Under the pieces are notes generated by a model. That model was not told the DNA's origin, did not search any database, and saw nothing but the letters and a program-made list of their open reading frames with translations. From Asticcacaulis currens (lineage in GTDB: Bacteria > Pseudomonadota > Alphaproteobacteria > Caulobacterales > Caulobacteraceae): a stretch of 64,000 nt of DNA. The first letter of the stretch is position 1. Every line of letters begins with the position of its first letter. A program made the position numbers and the translations under genes. Where the stretch lies: NCBI RefSeq assembly GCF_028550395.1, contig NZ_JAQQKW010000004.1, forward strand, positions 124,001-188,000, read 5' to 3'. Below are positions 8,192 to 17,452 of the stretch, in pieces.

Positions 8192-9006
8192 CCGCTGGGC
8201 AGATGGGCGTCGCCGGAGCTTTCTAACGATCCGGCGACGTGTATCGATGACAGGCCTCGGATGGCTTCAGCGAACCCGCGGCTGGTGCTGATCTGAGTAC
8301 CGTTTATAAGTGTCAGCCTGAATCGGCGGTCGCCAATGAACTCGATCTTACTGACATAAGATCTCTGCACCATCACGGACCGGTGGACCTGGATAAAGCC
8401 GTAAGGGCGCAAATCGTCGCCGAACGCGCTGATTTTTCCCCGCACGAAGAGGCTGCGCTCCGATAGGTGAATACGCACGTAGTCCCCATCCGCGCCGAGC
8501 CATATTATGTCCGAGATGTCTAATCTGAGCCGGCCGCGGCTGTCAGTGACCCAGATAGATCGCGACTTTCCCTGTGGTATCGTAGATTGGATCTCACTGA
8601 CGATTCGTTCAAGCACCTCCGTCCTCGCGGATTTTGCTCTGGTGGCCATCGACGCCTTCACACGGTCGATGCCCGCTCGGAGCCGCTCGGGCTCTATAGG
8701 TTTCAACAGGTAATCCGTCGCATCGAGCTTGAAGGCATCGACGGCAAATTGGGCAAACGCTGTCGCAAAGATTATATAGTCTGCCTTGCCTTCTGCCTTC
8801 AGCTTCTGACCCAAAGCGACACCATCCATCCCGGGCATTTCGATATCGAGAAGGATCAGGTTAGGTCGAACTCTAGTCAAAAGGTCCAGGGCGGCGATCG
8901 ATGAGGTCGCAGTCCCAACTACCCGAACATCATCAAATGCCTTCAGCAGAATCTCAAGCCGGCGTACGGCCATTGGTTCATCGTCGACTATGACAACGTC
9001 AAGCAT
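8188..9006 (-). CDS. LytTR-family response regulator
   Basis: This 272-residue regulator has a receiver domain (about residues 1-120) and a LytTR DNA-binding domain (about 160-260). The receiver carries the acidic pair in 'VVIVDDEP', the phospho-acceptor aspartate in 'LILLDIEMPGMDG', and the switch lysine in 'DYLLKPIEPERL'. The LytTR part contains 'LGADGDYVRIHL' and 'FIQVHRSVMVQRSYV'. ATG 9006 overlaps the 3' end of the sensor kinase gene by 8 bases, so the pair is translationally coupled. A longer upstream reading would run into the kinase gene and lacks support. Target genes are unknown. Confidence 0.93.
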   Translation of the reverse strand: MLDVVIVDDEPMAVRRLEILLKAFDDVRVVGTATSSIAALDLLTRVRPNLILLDIEMPGMDGVALGQKLKAEGKADYIIFATAFAQFAVDAFKLDATDYLLKPIEPERLRAGIDRVKASMATRAKSARTEVLERIVSEIQSTIPQGKSRSIWVTDSRGRLRLDISDIIWLGADGDYVRIHLSERSLFVRGKISAFGDDLRPYGFIQVHRSVMVQRSYVSKIEFIGDRRFRLTLINGTQISTSRGFAEAIRGLSSIHVAGSLESSGDAHLPSG

Positions 9007-10120
9007 AGAGACGAGTCTCCAATGGCAGGCGCAAAGCAGATAAATATCCGCGGGGCAATGCCACGCATTCAAGAGACGCACGGCCTTCAAACATCAACTT
9101 TAGCCGCTTTCGGATATTTTCCTGCCCGATACCAGAACCGGGATTCTCTGGTGCGCGGGAGTCCGATATCGCATCATCCAGAACGCGGAAACACAGATCG
9201 CTTCCAATCGCTTCGGCTTGCAAAGTTAGGGTAACACGGTCCGATGTCCGAGAAACTCCGTGGCGAATAACGTTTTCGACGAGGGGCTGGATCAGCAGTT
9301 GAGGAATTTCAGTTTTCAAGAGGGAAGCCGGAATGTCTTCAACGATGTTCAAGCGCGTCTCGAAGCGAACCTGTACGATTTCCAGATATCTCCGCACAGC
9401 ACTCAGTTCCTGCTCCAGGGGAACGAGACCGGATGGGTCTGCCTCCAGTGAATGCCTGAGAAGCGACGCAAGCGATAAAGTTGTACGCTCCGCCTTATCA
9501 TAGGCACCATCGAGGATCAGGGCCGACACAGTGTTCAACGCGTTGAAAAGAAAATGCGGATGGATCTGTGAAGCGAGCGCCTCATAACGACCTTTGAATT
9601 CGGCCGCGCTGACTTCTGCCAGCTTCAATCGGGCCTCCTGTGCGTCGGCCGCCATTTGAAAAATAAAGAAAATAGCAATCCAAAGAAAGAAAACCCAGCT
9701 TACGCCTACGGCTGTTCTAATTCCCTCCGCCAGTCCGTTTGTCTCCCACGCCGGATTAAAAAATTGGAAGACCAACCCACTGCAGCCTGCGTAGATCGCC
9801 GACGCCAGAAGCGCAAGTCCGGCTCCCGTAGCTATCCTGTACGACCAGGTCCTCAACTCCAAATGGGTCAAAATTTGATACAAGCATCCACACGTGGCCA
9901 TCCCGATCATACACATGATCCCGCGCCCTGCCGCCCGTTGCAATCCAAAAGGGAATGACATTGCGTACCAGTCGGCGGTCCACGCAATAAAGGCAGTAAT
10001 CCATACCGCCAGGGTAGCGAAGATCATCACCTTGGTGCGGACTGCGGTCATCTGGCGAATATACGTCATCGAAGTGCTCACACTATCGCTCAAGCTAAGG
10101 TCAGACGGGCGAGCCTCCAT
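8999..10120 (-). CDS. LytS/YehU-type sensor histidine kinase
   Basis: This is a 373-residue membrane kinase. The N-terminal half has four hydrophobic segments. The His_kinase domain follows, with the phospho-acceptor in 'QIHPHFLFNALNTVSALI' near residues 187-204. The ATP-binding parts are 'LIQPLVENVIRHG' and 'GSGIGQENIRKRL'. No separate extracytoplasmic sensor domain is visible, so the signal is probably read in or at the membrane. It forms a coupled pair with the downstream LytTR regulator. Family members often control small membrane proteins or cell-envelope genes. Confidence 0.92.
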   Translation of the reverse strand: MEARPSDLSLSDSVSTSMTYIRQMTAVRTKVMIFATLAVWITAFIAWTADWYAMSFPFGLQRAAGRGIMCMIGMATCGCLYQILTHLELRTWSYRIATGAGLALLASAIYAGCSGLVFQFFNPAWETNGLAEGIRTAVGVSWVFFLWIAIFFIFQMAADAQEARLKLAEVSAAEFKGRYEALASQIHPHFLFNALNTVSALILDGAYDKAERTTLSLASLLRHSLEADPSGLVPLEQELSAVRRYLEIVQVRFETRLNIVEDIPASLLKTEIPQLLIQPLVENVIRHGVSRTSDRVTLTLQAEAIGSDLCFRVLDDAISDSRAPENPGSGIGQENIRKRLKLMFEGRASLECVALPRGYLSALRLPLETRLYA

Positions 10121-10284
10121 ATATTATGACCGTCTTTTTATTGCCGGGTAACATTGTTCAACGAATATATTAACGCTCGATTGAGCCGACGTAATAGGAC
10201 CAGACGCTGAGGCACAGATTAGCCTCGTGCTACAAATCCCAGAGGCCTACCTTGCCGTCGATACAGCTGCAATCCGCATAAAAG

Positions 10285-10321
10285 AGCTACCACGGGCCAC
10301 TTCCCCTGGCCCGTGGTAGCT
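10285..10321 (-). terminator. Strong rho-independent terminator
   Basis: AGCTACCACGGGCCA at 10285-10299 pairs perfectly with its reverse complement at 10307-10321 around a 7-base loop. On the minus strand it is followed by CTCTTTTATG. It ends the alpha/beta hydrolase transcript, whose stop codon lies about 20 bases before the hairpin. Confidence 0.85.
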
Positions 10322-10338
10322 TTGCGCCCGCTATTACG

Positions 10339-11304
10339 TCACCGGGTAACAGGCGCAACTTCAGAAATCGCTCTAAGCACGGCCCTCACGCCGCCAGCAG
10401 TCAGATTGTGTCCCATGCCTTCGACCGCTTGCCATTTCGCGCCCGGGACGGTCTTCGCGACCTCCTCGCCAGCGGCCAATGGGACGAGGGGATCGTCAAC
10501 TCCATGAATCACGTAAGTTGGCGCCTTGATGCGGACTATCTCCCCTCTCAAATCCCCCAAAGCCAACAGCGCAGCGCCTTGGCGTATGCCGCCCAACGGA
10601 TCATTGTTGCGAGCCAACGCAGCCTTGGCGAATGCTTCAGTCTCTAGGGCGTCGTAATTCGCGTCCTTGCCGGCGAGAGCCTTGCCGAGCGCAATTCGGT
10701 TGGCCAGCGCATCGCCACCTGGGACCTGCGCAGTCGCCATACGTTTCGGATCGGCCGGGACCGGAAGCGCGGGATTACCGGAATTTGACATTACGAGAAC
10801 CAGCGAAGAAACCCGGTCTGGAGACTTGACTGCCGCCAGCTCTGCAAGGGTAGCGCCGCCTGACATGCCCAGAATGTCTGCCTTTTTAATCTTAAGCGCA
10901 GTCATCAAGGCGGTAACATCCTGAGCCATGTCCTCACCAGTGTAGGGCAAGGGCAATTTGGATCCGCTCGCCTTGGCCATGAACAGAGCTCCGAAATCTG
11001 GCAGCCCGGCCTGAGGGTAAGATGTCGAACGACCGGCATCGCGATTGTCAAAAATGATGACCCGACGGCCTTGCGCAGTCAGTCCTTTGAGCAAAGCCTG
11101 AGGCCATTCGACCATCTGCATACCTGTGCCAGCCACAAGTATGATCGGCCGGCCTGTTTTCGGCCCCATATCCTGGTAGGCGATGGTGACGCCAGACGAG
11201 ATGGCAACAATACCTTCCTTTGACGCTTTCGCCATAGCCGTTGCCGGCGCCCCAACGGCCGCCAGCGCCACAGCGACCCAAACAGCTTGAACGATTTTTC
11301 TCAT
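10339..11304 (-). CDS. Exported serine alpha/beta hydrolase
   Basis: This 321-residue hydrolase has a Sec signal peptide, 'MRKIVQAVWVAVALAAVGA' with cleavage near 'ATAMA', and should be periplasmic. The nucleophile serine lies in 'ILGMSGGATLAEL', the acid in 'GVDDPLVPLA' and the histidine in 'GMGHNLTAGG', so the catalytic triad is complete. I chose ATG 11304 because it places the signal peptide at the N-terminus and has an upstream GGGAGC. A reading from 11349 adds 15 unlikely residues. A strong terminator follows, so it is monocistronic. The substrate (ester, lactone or amide) cannot be told. Confidence 0.88.
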   Translation of the reverse strand: MRKIVQAVWVAVALAAVGAPATAMAKASKEGIVAISSGVTIAYQDMGPKTGRPIILVAGTGMQMVEWPQALLKGLTAQGRRVIIFDNRDAGRSTSYPQAGLPDFGALFMAKASGSKLPLPYTGEDMAQDVTALMTALKIKKADILGMSGGATLAELAAVKSPDRVSSLVLVMSNSGNPALPVPADPKRMATAQVPGGDALANRIALGKALAGKDANYDALETEAFAKAALARNNDPLGGIRQGAALLALGDLRGEIVRIKAPTYVIHGVDDPLVPLAAGEEVAKTVPGAKWQAVEGMGHNLTAGGVRAVLRAISEVAPVTR

Positions 11305-11523
11305 AAGATGCTCCCTTACTGTCCATGCACCGGATTTAGACTTTGACAAAGAGCCGAGTGTTCGCTCACCGCGCGCCCTCCGAATTGGATACAGCGATGA
11401 TTCGTAACACGATTACTCATGAAACACAGCCTGGTTTCGTTGAGCGGCCGCGACGGCGCGGTGAGATGCCGTGTGAAGCAATCTCACTTTTTGTGCCGTG
11501 TTGCACCGTTTCGAATTCAGCCG

Positions 11524-12525
11524 TTACCAGTCGAGATGAATGATCGTCTTGCCGAAACCAGGCTGTCCCCTCAACGCGTCAGCTGCGGCGGCAACATTTA
11601 ACTCAGTGCCGAGAACCGGGCGGATGTCAGCACTAGCGATGACAGCCATTGCCTCCTCTAAATCTTCCACGGAGCCAGTGTTGACACCTATGACCCGAAC
11701 AGCTCGTGTAATGATGCTCATAAGGTCGACTTCGACCCGGGACCCGGAAACGAAGCCCGCGGTGAACACCGTCCCGCCCTGGCGGACTGACCTAACAGCC
11801 GAATTGAAGGTCGCCTCGCCGATTGTCTCAAGTACGAGGTCCGCTCCAACGCCGTCGGTCAGATCCAGGACTTGGCAGCTCCAGTCGGACCCAGCGCTTG
11901 TTTTGATGACATGGTCGGCACCCAGCGCTTTGACGCGCTCCGCCTTCTTTTCGGACGTTGATGTGACAATCACATGGGCGCCAAGGGCCTTGGCAAATTG
12001 CAACCCCATCAGCGAAAGTCCTCCGGTGCCGAGCAAGACCACCCAACTGCCTGGCCGGATAACTGCGGCTTTAAGAGCATTCCACGCTGTCGTCGCGGCG
12101 ATGGGTAGTGCCGCTATGTGGCGCCAATCGAGGAAGCCCGGAGCGACAACCACCGTATCCGATGGCACCGTTGCAAATTCCTGCAACGAACCATTGTGGG
12201 TGACGCCTCGCATAGTACGTGCGCGCTCCGCCGTAGGGCGCCCGGCTATCCATCGCGATTTTGGGTGGATTGCCACTCGGTGCCCGACTTTAACCCCCGT
12301 AACCCCTTCGCCTATGCCAATCACCACCCCCGCGCCGTCGGCCACGGGCACGATTGGATAGGATATCCCGGGGTAGAGCCCTGAGGCTACAGCAGTATCG
12401 ATAAAATTGACACTCGCCGCCTTCATGCGAACCAGAACTTCGCCCCGGCCTGGCTTCTCGGGGTCCGGCAGTGAGACCGGTTTGACCAAATCGGGCGATG
12501 GACCGGTAAGGAGAAGGGCCTTCAC
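11524..12525 (-). CDS. MDR-family NAD(P)-dependent oxidoreductase (quinone oxidoreductase-like)
   Basis: This 333-residue protein is a medium-chain dehydrogenase/reductase. It has the N-terminal catalytic domain ('RGEVLVRMKAASVNFID', 'GIGEGVTGVKVGHRVAI') and a Rossmann domain with 'LLGTGGLSLMGLQFAKALGA'. The zinc ligands of classical alcohol dehydrogenases are not evident, which favours a zinc-free quinone or enal reductase. I prefer the GTG at 12525, which gives the usual start 'VKALLLTGP'. A TTG at 12585 would add 20 residues and overlap the upstream amidohydrolase stop. It is probably co-transcribed with the amidohydrolase. Confidence 0.85.
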   Translation of the reverse strand: MKALLLTGPSPDLVKPVSLPDPEKPGRGEVLVRMKAASVNFIDTAVASGLYPGISYPIVPVADGAGVVIGIGEGVTGVKVGHRVAIHPKSRWIAGRPTAERARTMRGVTHNGSLQEFATVPSDTVVVAPGFLDWRHIAALPIAATTAWNALKAAVIRPGSWVVLLGTGGLSLMGLQFAKALGAHVIVTSTSEKKAERVKALGADHVIKTSAGSDWSCQVLDLTDGVGADLVLETIGEATFNSAVRSVRQGGTVFTAGFVSGSRVEVDLMSIITRAVRVIGVNTGSVEDLEEAMAVIASADIRPVLGTELNVAAAADALRGQPGFGKTIIHLDW

Positions 12526-12581
12526 GAACGGCTCCGATACTGATGTGAGGTGGCGGAGAAATGATTGATCGAAAGTGTCGA

Positions 12582-13538
12582 TCAAGCGATATTCAAGAAG
12601 GCCTTCGCGTTATTGTACAATATATCGCGCTGCTGTGCTTTGGTCAGGAAGCTCGCCGTTTTAACGGCGGCTATGCCGAGGCCAATGGCTCCAGGCCAGA
12701 ACATGTTGTCGGAACCGAACATTATCCTCTTACCGAAACCGGCCTCCACGAACTTCCGCAAGTGGGCGTGGAAAGCTTCCATTGGCAGAAGCCAGGATAT
12801 TGCTCCGGTATCGATATTCAAATTTGGATAAAGCATCAGCAGCGCGATGGTTTCCTCTTGATAGGGCCAGCCGCTGTGCATGATATTCACCCGCAAGCCC
12901 GGATGCTTGACAAGCGCTTCCTCAATCGTTTCTGGACGCCCGTGCCGCGTTCGCGCCGTCGTGCAGCATGGATCAAATGGCGTGTCTGGCGGCATCGTCC
13001 CTAAATGAACCGCGACCGGAATATTGAATTCGACGGCTAGGGCGAGGTAGGGATCATAGATCGGATCACTCAAGGTGAGGCCGGCATACTGAGCCGTTAT
13101 TTCCCCAAGGACCGAAATCTCCTTACGTTGGATCGCGGCGCGCAAGGTTTCAATGGGCGGGAGAGGGACGTCCTTTGAACCTCGGATCCCGGCGCCGGCC
13201 ATTATCCGATCAGGATCCCGCTTTTTCCAATCGATCGCTGCTTGCATGCGATCCCCGTCGCCACCACTCACAACGCCTTTTACGACGTTCCACCGCTGCA
13301 TTTCGGTAAGGCAGGCTTCCATGTGGTCTGCGCCATTCAAGATGGACGATTTTTCGCCAGTGATGGGATTTGTCGCAGCCGCAGGCAACGACAACGATTG
13401 CGGATAAGCATGTAGGTGTACATCGATGACCGGCTCGGCATCACGGGTGCTAACCGCTCCGAATGTGGGAGCCGCGGACGCCGCTGCAGCTGCCGCCAGG
13501 CCTGCCGTAAGTATTGATCTTCTGTCTAACGCGGTCAT
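12582..13538 (-). CDS. Exported amidohydrolase-2 family metal-dependent hydrolase
   Basis: This 318-residue protein begins with 'MTALDRRSILTAGLAAAAAA', a twin-arginine-type signal peptide. The mature part is a TIM-barrel amidohydrolase of the decarboxylase/lactonase group: the metal-binding HxH is in 'VIDVHLHAYPQ', a histidine in 'NIMHSGWPYQEE', and the conserved aspartate in 'IMFGSDNMFWPG'. It probably acts on a small carboxylic or lactone compound in the periplasm. It is the first gene of a pair with the MDR oxidoreductase, and the two together suggest a small catabolic or detoxifying unit. The substrate is unknown. Confidence 0.85.
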   Translation of the reverse strand: MTALDRRSILTAGLAAAAAASAAPTFGAVSTRDAEPVIDVHLHAYPQSLSLPAAATNPITGEKSSILNGADHMEACLTEMQRWNVVKGVVSGGDGDRMQAAIDWKKRDPDRIMAGAGIRGSKDVPLPPIETLRAAIQRKEISVLGEITAQYAGLTLSDPIYDPYLALAVEFNIPVAVHLGTMPPDTPFDPCCTTARTRHGRPETIEEALVKHPGLRVNIMHSGWPYQEETIALLMLYPNLNIDTGAISWLLPMEAFHAHLRKFVEAGFGKRIMFGSDNMFWPGAIGLGIAAVKTASFLTKAQQRDILYNNAKAFLNIA

Positions 13539-13770
13539 GTTGCTCGAGCTCCCACCTCTGGCACCGGTCCCTCCGCCTGATTGCAGCCGAAACCTGCTCG
13601 ACCGCCGGAATCAAGGTGTTGCCAGTCAGGCTACGGCGAACCGAGTGTCTTAGGAATTTGGCACAGGATACGATGGCTTTAATGCAGCGAAGCCGCGAAT
13701 TCACCAGGGTTTACGCTGAATAGCCGCTTGCGCGCGTCGAAGCGCGGAATCTGAATTATGCCACCCCATC

Positions 13771-14322
13771 TCACCGCGGAGCACCCCGGCACAACGTAGC
13801 AAAGTTGTGAAGGAATGCTTCTGCTTCTCGCCTGTTGCCCGGCTCCATTACGCGTTCGAGGATCTCGACTGGAGTGGCCTGCTTCACTGGGAGCCTAAAG
13901 AAAATGCGCTCGTTAAATCCTGAGGAAACTGTGGAGAGTACCAGGCGCAACCCCGTCAACATGTCATCGCCGCGGTGGGATGCGTGAGCTAACGCGATCG
14001 GCTTTCCGATCACCTCGCTGCCGGAGACCAACCAGTCAATCGCGTTCTTCAAGCCGCCGGGGATGCTATGCACATATTCGGGACTTGAGACGATCAACCC
14101 GTCAGAAGCAGCAATCCGGTCCGCAAACTGACGAACGATGTCAGGAAAGCTCTCGTCCGAGATATCCGGCGAAAAAATTGGCAAGTCTCCCACTTTGTCA
14201 AAAATCTCGACGGAGATATCTGCAGGCGCGACCGCTGCGATCGCGCGAAGGAGTGCGGTGTTTGTAGAATGCCTGCGCGTGCTGCCAGAGATTGCTAAGA
14301 TTTTGAGCTGGTTTTTTATCAC
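13771..14322 (-). CDS. NADPH-dependent FMN reductase
   Basis: This 183-residue flavodoxin-fold enzyme belongs to the NADPH-dependent FMN reductase family. The FMN phosphate loop is 'ISGSTRRHSTNTALLRA' near residues 10-26. The second flavin-binding segment is 'SPEYVHSIPGGLKNAIDWL'. It should reduce FMN or quinones in the cytosol using NAD(P)H. Its start overlaps the stop of the upstream CGNR regulator by ATGA, so the two are translationally coupled and the regulator probably controls it. Confidence 0.9.
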   Translation of the reverse strand: MIKNQLKILAISGSTRRHSTNTALLRAIAAVAPADISVEIFDKVGDLPIFSPDISDESFPDIVRQFADRIAASDGLIVSSPEYVHSIPGGLKNAIDWLVSGSEVIGKPIALAHASHRGDDMLTGLRLVLSTVSSGFNERIFFRLPVKQATPVEILERVMEPGNRREAEAFLHNFATLCRGAPR

Positions 14323-14930
14323 CTATTAAATCCTTGCCCTGTCTGGCTCGCACCGTCGGCCTCCATGGCGCGTCGGCGTGCTCGGAAGGCCTTAGTCTTG
14401 TTGCGGTTGCCACAGCGTTCGGAGGTACACCAACGGCGATTGCCCGGTTTTGATCTGTCAAAGAAAACCCAATTGCAATCGTCTGATGCACACATTTTGA
14501 GTCGACCGAGATCGCCAACCATCGACAGCCGCGCCATCTCTCCGAGCACAAGACCGATCGCCTGCGTGGAAACCAGCGGCCGCAACGTCACCCCGCCGTG
14601 TGAAAAGTTCGCAACCATCGGAAAAGAAACGGCTGCTTGTTGGACAGCCGCAGCAGAGGCAGGTGTAACACCACCTTCGCCCGATGAGGTTTGAAAGTAT
14701 TCACGCAGGGCGTTCCGCAATGCTAAGGCTGGGCCATAGGATTGCTCGGGCTCAGCAGTGGGAAGCCCGTGTGCATCCAACCAAACTACATAGTCCCCGA
14801 CCGTCCGAAGGGCGTCCCCTTCATTCGCTTTGCGAACTCCGCGTGGAGCCTTTCGCGGTTCTCCCGAATTCACGAAGTCGTACAGCAGCGCAAACTCGTT
14901 GGGGATGTCGTATTTTTCGGAAAATCTCAT
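14319..14930 (-). CDS. CGNR zinc-finger (ABATE-domain) transcription regulator
   Basis: This 203-residue protein has an N-terminal ABATE domain (roughly residues 10-140, including 'FALLYDFVNS') thought to bind a ligand. A C-terminal CGNR zinc finger follows near residues 155-190, with cysteines in 'CASDDCNWVFFD' and 'RRWCTSERCGNRNKTKAFR'. Such proteins are probable DNA-binding stress regulators. The coupled FMN reductase downstream suggests that it responds to a redox-active or xenobiotic compound. Confidence 0.9.
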   Translation of the reverse strand: MRFSEKYDIPNEFALLYDFVNSGEPRKAPRGVRKANEGDALRTVGDYVVWLDAHGLPTAEPEQSYGPALALRNALREYFQTSSGEGGVTPASAAAVQQAAVSFPMVANFSHGGVTLRPLVSTQAIGLVLGEMARLSMVGDLGRLKMCASDDCNWVFFDRSKPGNRRWCTSERCGNRNKTKAFRARRRAMEADGASQTGQGFNR

Positions 14931-14972
14931 ATCTTACAGATAGCAGCTGCGTTTTTGCCATCAAGGGCAAGA

Positions 14973-16211
14973 TTAGCCCTTCGAAACTGGAACCTGAGTC
15001 GCTGACCGGCTCGGTGCACGACAAAGCCACATCAGGCATGCGCTCACCAAAGTCGCCAATACAGCGCCCCAAATGGCGACTACATACGAATGATGGGAGT
15101 CGTATAGAAAGCCGGCGGCCGCAGGACCTACGAGCGTGCCAATTCCCGTACTTGTGAACAACACACCGGTTATACCCGACACGTACCGTGGCCCAAAGCG
15201 CTCAGCGACGAAGACAGGCATGATAGCGACCGATCCACCGTAGAAGGCACCAAACACGACGGCAAAGACTGACAACACCGCGAAGCTGTCAGACAACCAC
15301 ATGACCAGGCTCGCTCCCATTCCTGCAGTCATCCCAACGACGAACTGCAAACGCCCGAAGCGGTCGGCGAGGCCCCCAAGGGCGAAGCGGCCAATTGTGC
15401 TTCCAACGCCGATCAGTCCGACAAGCCAGATTGCGTTCTGTGGGGAGATGCCTTTGTCAATGGCGTAAGGTGCAAGGTGAACAAATGGCAAAAACGCACC
15501 GACGCCGTAGAGCAAGCAAGCTAAGTATAAAAGGCGGAAAGCTGGCATGCGAACAACTTCGCCAACCGTCATACCCGGAAGCTGTGAGGGGGCAGCTTCA
15601 GACTTATTGCCGTCTGGCAACACGCCCTTTTCCGCAGGTGTGTCGCGCAATGTGACAATTGCGATCAGGCCGCATGCCAAAGCTATACAGACAAGTGCAA
15701 CGAACGTCTGGCGCCACCCAATGTTCGTTATCGCCCAGGCTGCCGCTGGCGGAACAAGTAGCGTGCCAACACCTATGCCGGACATTGCGATCCCGGTGGC
15801 GATGCCTCGTTTTCGCATGAACCATTTTTGCACCGCCCCGATCACCGGCACGAACATGCAGCCGATTCCGAGGCCCAATCCCAGCACATAAGCCGCGAGA
15901 AGCTGCGGTAGCGTCTGTGCGATGGCGCAACTGATGAGTCCTACCGCCAGAAATCCCGTACCCGCGAAGCAAAGCGGACGGACGCCGAATCGGTCGGCCA
16001 AAGGACCGCTGATCGCTCCGCACGCAAAGTACACCAGACCCGCCAACGAAAACCCCAGGGTAATAATGCCTCGATTTGCGCCAAAGGCTTGTTGCAGCGC
16101 GGGGAGGAACGCTCCGAAACTGTAAAATATTCCGAAGGAACTAAACAAAACCAGGAAGGCGCCGGCAACGATATACCATCCATAAAACGGAGCTCTTGTA
16201 CTGGTGGACAT
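14973..16211 (-). CDS. MFS transporter (OFA/monocarboxylate-like)
   Basis: This 412-residue inner-membrane protein has twelve predicted membrane segments. The start 'FYGWYIVAGAFLVLFSSFGI' and the loop 'GPLADRFGVRPL' fit the OFA/monocarboxylate group of the major facilitator superfamily. The second half repeats the loop motif as 'GGLADRFGRLQFVVG'. It probably carries a small organic anion with protons. It lies 43 bases upstream of the CGNR gene on the same strand and could belong to that unit. The upstream 550 bases to the TetR gene are empty, so its promoter lies there. Confidence 0.85.
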   Translation of the reverse strand: MSTSTRAPFYGWYIVAGAFLVLFSSFGIFYSFGAFLPALQQAFGANRGIITLGFSLAGLVYFACGAISGPLADRFGVRPLCFAGTGFLAVGLISCAIAQTLPQLLAAYVLGLGLGIGCMFVPVIGAVQKWFMRKRGIATGIAMSGIGVGTLLVPPAAAWAITNIGWRQTFVALVCIALACGLIAIVTLRDTPAEKGVLPDGNKSEAAPSQLPGMTVGEVVRMPAFRLLYLACLLYGVGAFLPFVHLAPYAIDKGISPQNAIWLVGLIGVGSTIGRFALGGLADRFGRLQFVVGMTAGMGASLVMWLSDSFAVLSVFAVVFGAFYGGSVAIMPVFVAERFGPRYVSGITGVLFTSTGIGTLVGPAAAGFLYDSHHSYVVAIWGAVLATLVSACLMWLCRAPSRSATQVPVSKG

Positions 16212-16766
16212 AAATAATCTCCCATCGCGTAACCAGTAAAAAACTATTGCCGGTTACCGACAGAGTCAACCTGCTAAATTGTTTTGCCGGTGTCTCCGGG
16301 CTGGATTTTAGCGATGCGGGGCCTAAAGATTGCTGCAGCACCGCTAAGGTCAGTGAGGGAGCGGATGGAAGTCAGTTCTCGGCGCATATCAAGACCGAAT
16401 CCTGCTTTTGGCAGCGCGCAGCAAGAGGCAGGGAATCCTCTGAGAACGCCGGCGTGATAGACAGCAACGGCGTCAGATTTAAGCAAAGTGACGACCTTGG
16501 GGTTATATTGCCGGGAATAAGGTTCAATCGGTCAAACACCGAAGCTTGACCGATACCGCGGGTGACCTTCTTCATGCTGGCGTGAAACCAATTGGCATCC
16601 CTGTCCTCAAAGGCGTTTTGCCTGGACCGACCGAAACCGCCGCGACTTAAAGGACTTCGACAAGCATTCGCCCCGCAACTGCATTACTTTTGACCCTGTC
16701 GATTCGACGTCTAGCGCGACGAGCTGAAATTGCCTGTAGCGGTTCAACCTAAACCAGAAGTGAACT
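16212..16766. other. Intergenic stretch with no gene I can support
   Basis: This 555-bp gap holds only short open frames that resemble no family and lack ribosome binding sites. The part next to 16211 must carry the promoter of the MFS gene. No hairpin terminator or repeat stands out. Confidence 0.5.
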
Positions 16767-17390
16767 CTAAATCGGAGAGAATTGAACGAGGATCATAGAC
16801 ACTAGCTGACGGGCTTCATCCATAATCTCGCGGCAGCCCCGAACCTGAGCCGTGGTGATGGCTCCATCAATAACCAGCATTATCTGACGGGCGGCGCGTT
16901 TCGCGTCTTCGGGTGCAAGCTCAGTAAGAACCGAAGCGAGCAAGGTTTCAACACGGTCTTTGTGTGCGCACGCATGGATGTAGATTGCGTGTTCAGGATC
17001 ACCATACTCGGCGGAAGCGCGTGCAAAATTACAGCCAAAAAACGCCGAACCTCGGATCCATTCTTCAAAAACATCCAGAATGACTGTGATCGCCGCGTGC
17101 GATTTCGGGACAGATGATGTTGCATGCGTAGTCTCAAGGCGTCGGTGAACTCGCTCCATAAAGTCATCGCTGCGCCGTTTCAGAATATCGAGGATCAAAT
17201 CCTCTTTTGTCGGAAAATACTTATAGAGCGTAGTTTTCGAGACGCCGGACTGCCGCATAATCATGTCCACTCCGGCCTGATGATAGCCATACCGGTTGAA
17301 CAGATCCGACGCGACCGCAATCAATTGGTCTTTCCGTGGATGGGCCATATGAGACGGTTTCCAGTGGTTGGAGGTAACTTTAGTTGACAT
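16767..17390 (-). CDS. TetR-family repressor
   Basis: This 207-residue repressor has a standard TetR helix-turn-helix, 'LFNRYGYHQAGVDMIMRQSG' followed by 'VSKTTLYKYFPTKEDLI'. The C-terminal part is an all-helical ligand domain resembling the group that represses efflux or oxidoreductase genes. The ATG at 17390 starts 'MSTKV'; a second ATG at 17348 ('MAHPRKD') is an alternative, and neither has a strong ribosome binding site. The promoter region to the divergent VOC gene carries two copies of an 18-bp operator, one of which overlaps the ATG at 17390. It should repress itself and the VOC/cupin genes. The inducer is unknown. Confidence 0.92.
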   Translation of the reverse strand: MSTKVTSNHWKPSHMAHPRKDQLIAVASDLFNRYGYHQAGVDMIMRQSGVSKTTLYKYFPTKEDLILDILKRRSDDFMERVHRRLETTHATSSVPKSHAAITVILDVFEEWIRGSAFFGCNFARASAEYGDPEHAIYIHACAHKDRVETLLASVLTELAPEDAKRAARQIMLVIDGAITTAQVRGCREIMDEARQLVSMILVQFSPI

Positions 17391-17432
17391 GAACAAATCT
17401 GTCCACTATTCAATGTGAACAGACCTGTTCAC
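17389..17432. promoter_or_regulatory. Two TetR operators between divergent genes
   Basis: GTGAACAG, AC, CTGTTCAC at 17415-17432 is a perfect dyad. A related copy, ATGAACAAATCTGTCCAC, lies at 17389-17406, with dyad centres 26 bp apart. The sites lie between the TetR and VOC starts, which fits two dimers controlling both promoters. The sites are seen directly; binding is inferred. Confidence 0.72.
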
Positions 17433-17452
17433 TTACGGAAAGAGACCTGCAT

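Noticed and set aside
16372-16575. A 67-residue minus-strand frame between MFS and TetR genes
   Set aside because: The composition and sequence resemble no family and no start signal is present.
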